A DNA stretch of 64,000 nucleotides from Cylindrotheca closterium (taxonomy: Eukaryota > Bacillariophyta > Bacillariophyceae > Bacillariales > Bacillariaceae), in contig CAKOGP040001446.1 in the NCBI GenBank assembly GCA_933822405.4, positions 40,355 through 104,354 of the forward strand, written 5' to 3'. Positions 62,671 to 64,000 of this stretch are shown here, piece after piece. Each line of letters opens with the position of its first letter. Within the stretch, counting starts at the first letter, position 1. Position numbers and translations under genes: made by a program. The notes under the pieces were generated by a model. The model was not told the DNA's origin. It searched no databases and saw nothing but the letters and a program-made list of their open reading frames with translations.

Positions 62671-64000
62671 TCAATCGGTTTGGACGAAGACAAGCAGTCT
62701 GATGTCCGCCAGAACCGATTTCCAACAGATACTTTGTTGCATTGCATTCTTGTCATATTTGGAATCACTCCATCCTTCAATCACAAAGAGGTTTTCATCA
62801 TGCCCATCACAGACATTTGCTCTCATCTTTCTCAAGCAGTACTCTCTCTCAGAGTTAAACAGTTCCGATCGGGTCCACTTCTTCACATGAAACAACTTTC
62901 CGACTTCAGATTTCTTCATATTTTCTTTCTTACTTCTTGGAGTAACAAGATCTTCTTTGCTTATCGCGAGCTCTTTCTCTTTGTCTCTCATTTTATCTTT
63001 ATCACTCATTTTCTCTACATCATTCATCGCAAGTTTGTTGCTCATCTCAAGCTCTTCTTCATGATTGCTCATTGTGAGCTTTTCTTTATCAACAATCAAA
63101 CAGTTGTCAATCTTTGTTTCTTGTTCTTCTTCTTCATTTTTATCGTCAATCTTGTCAATCTTGTCAACCCAGTCTGAAGTTTCTGAAGATGCTGCACCAG
63201 AAGTCTCTCCCTCAGCAGCTTCAGAGACTTGACAGTCTCCAAGTTGTTTGGCTTTCTCTCCTTTACGCACTTGGGATGTAGTATCTTGACTCTTCATAGG
63301 TGGGATTTGGGTGAGGGCCATCCCGCATCCTAACGGGTCCTTGTCCGTACGGGCTGTATAGTCTTCCCCTGGCATGTGATTCATGACGTGTTTGATTACG
63401 TCATCATTTGTCAGAGGTTTGATGTAGATTCCGAAAACCATTCCATCACAGGTTGGGATTTTGATATCAAATCGCAACATCACGCCCTCTCTCTCCAATG
63501 TCAACATGCTTTCATCACCGTACAGTGTCCAACCTTCCATGAGTCGCTTGGTGATGCTGAGTGTGTTGTACTTGTTGCCAGGCACTCCCTTCATATTTTT
63601 CATTCAAACTTCCATCTGAGGAACGCCAAATTTGTCACACAGCAACCCTGGCGCGTCACCTTCTTCCTTTATGCCTGCAGTCCCTCCATCAGCGTTCTTG
63701 GCACCCCTTCCGTCTTCAAATTTCACTACACTTTCAAGCTTGTCAAGATATGGCGTTGTGTCTACCGATGCTCCAGTGTCTGCAATCCAGATGTTGGGAT
63801 CATTGAGCAGTTCAAAAATCTCATGACAACTCAACATGCCTTGACATTCCCCCTTGATCAATTTGTCAGTTTCTGTCCCAGCCCAGTGGTGCCACTTGCT
63901 CAACTTTGCAATTGAGAAGAAACCAGGCGAGATTCGGGTGGACCTCATGCGCACGATCCAAATGATGAATTCGGAGCTGCAGGCCAACAACAAGAGAGTG
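62671..64000 (-). mobile_element. Broken Ty1/copia retrotransposon fragment (protease region), continues beyond window
   Basis: On the minus strand one frame is open from the right edge to 63607, interrupted by an in-frame TGA (63606-63604), and open again to a stop at 62671-62673. Upstream of the TGA are LLNDPNIWIADTGAS (retroviral-type aspartic protease active site DTG) and GLLCDKFGV. Downstream are NTLSITKRLMEGWTLYGD and RFDIKIPTCDGMVFGIY, the usual C-terminal part of diatom copia protease domains. After about 63400 the frame becomes a Glu/Lys/Met-rich region with repeated MSN/KEK units, with no integrase HHCC or DDE motif. No CCHC knuckle or reverse transcriptase is seen in the window. 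Decayed copy or domesticated piece; I do not reconstruct it. Confidence 0.75.

Overview
This window is nuclear DNA of a photosynthetic stramenopile, most likely a pennate diatom. The evidence is short GT-AG introns (74-374 bp), N-terminal presequences with a phenylalanine directly after the predicted signal-peptide cleavage site (the diatom plastid ASAF-type motif), a protein with helicase-associated repeats, and a Ty1/copia protease of the type common in diatoms. Gene density is about one gene per 2 kb. Both strands are used and there are no operons. The organism call is inference from family content; no rRNA or organellar marker is present. Exons were placed by joining open frames across GT/AG sites so that the total length is a multiple of three and, where a paralogue exists, the protein lines up with it.

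Layout. 0-3 kb: end of an ankyrin-repeat gene, the COPII GTPase SAR1 (two exons), and a two-exon basic nuclear-type protein. 3.5-10 kb: a head-to-head pair of membrane-anchored glycosyltransferase-like paralogues (one with four introns, one with none), a plastid-targeted DUF2358-like protein, and a duplicated pair of small lysine-rich proteins with a broken third copy of the glycosyltransferase tail between them. 10.5-20 kb: a two-membrane-span protein, then a gene-poor stretch built of three tandem units of about 1.9 kb, each with a roughly 105-residue ORF of unknown function, flanked by two related small genes. 20-36.6 kb: ordinary housekeeping-type genes (a METTL-like methyltransferase, a 1230-residue PPR protein, a ShKT/P4H-like secreted protein, V-ATPase subunit E, a PH-like membrane protein, an M50-like membrane protease, a TrmB-like methyltransferase). 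36.6-39 kb: gene-poor, with unusual palindromes. 39-52 kb: ZZ-finger protein, homoserine dehydrogenase, TPR protein, GT90-type glycosyltransferase, a Gln/Met-rich two-span protein, a frameshifted TPR pseudogene and a SulP transporter. 53.5-64 kb: a five-exon two-C2-domain membrane protein (MCTP-like), a GT90 pseudogene, a helicase-associated-domain protein, a 2-oxoglutarate oxygenase, and at the right edge a broken Ty1/copia element.

The main theme is local duplication and decay. Seven gene families have two or more copies in these 64 kb: the EDD glycosyltransferase, the small MAEL protein, the tandem MNRSS ORF, the 11.8/19.4 kb small protein, the two-span proteins with a shared C-terminal tail, TPR and GT90. 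Several copies are visibly broken. The most interesting leads are the triplicated MNRSS ORF, whose coding sequence stays nearly identical while its flanks diverge; the shared C-terminal tail of the two-span proteins; and the intron-rich/intronless divergent glycosyltransferase pair.
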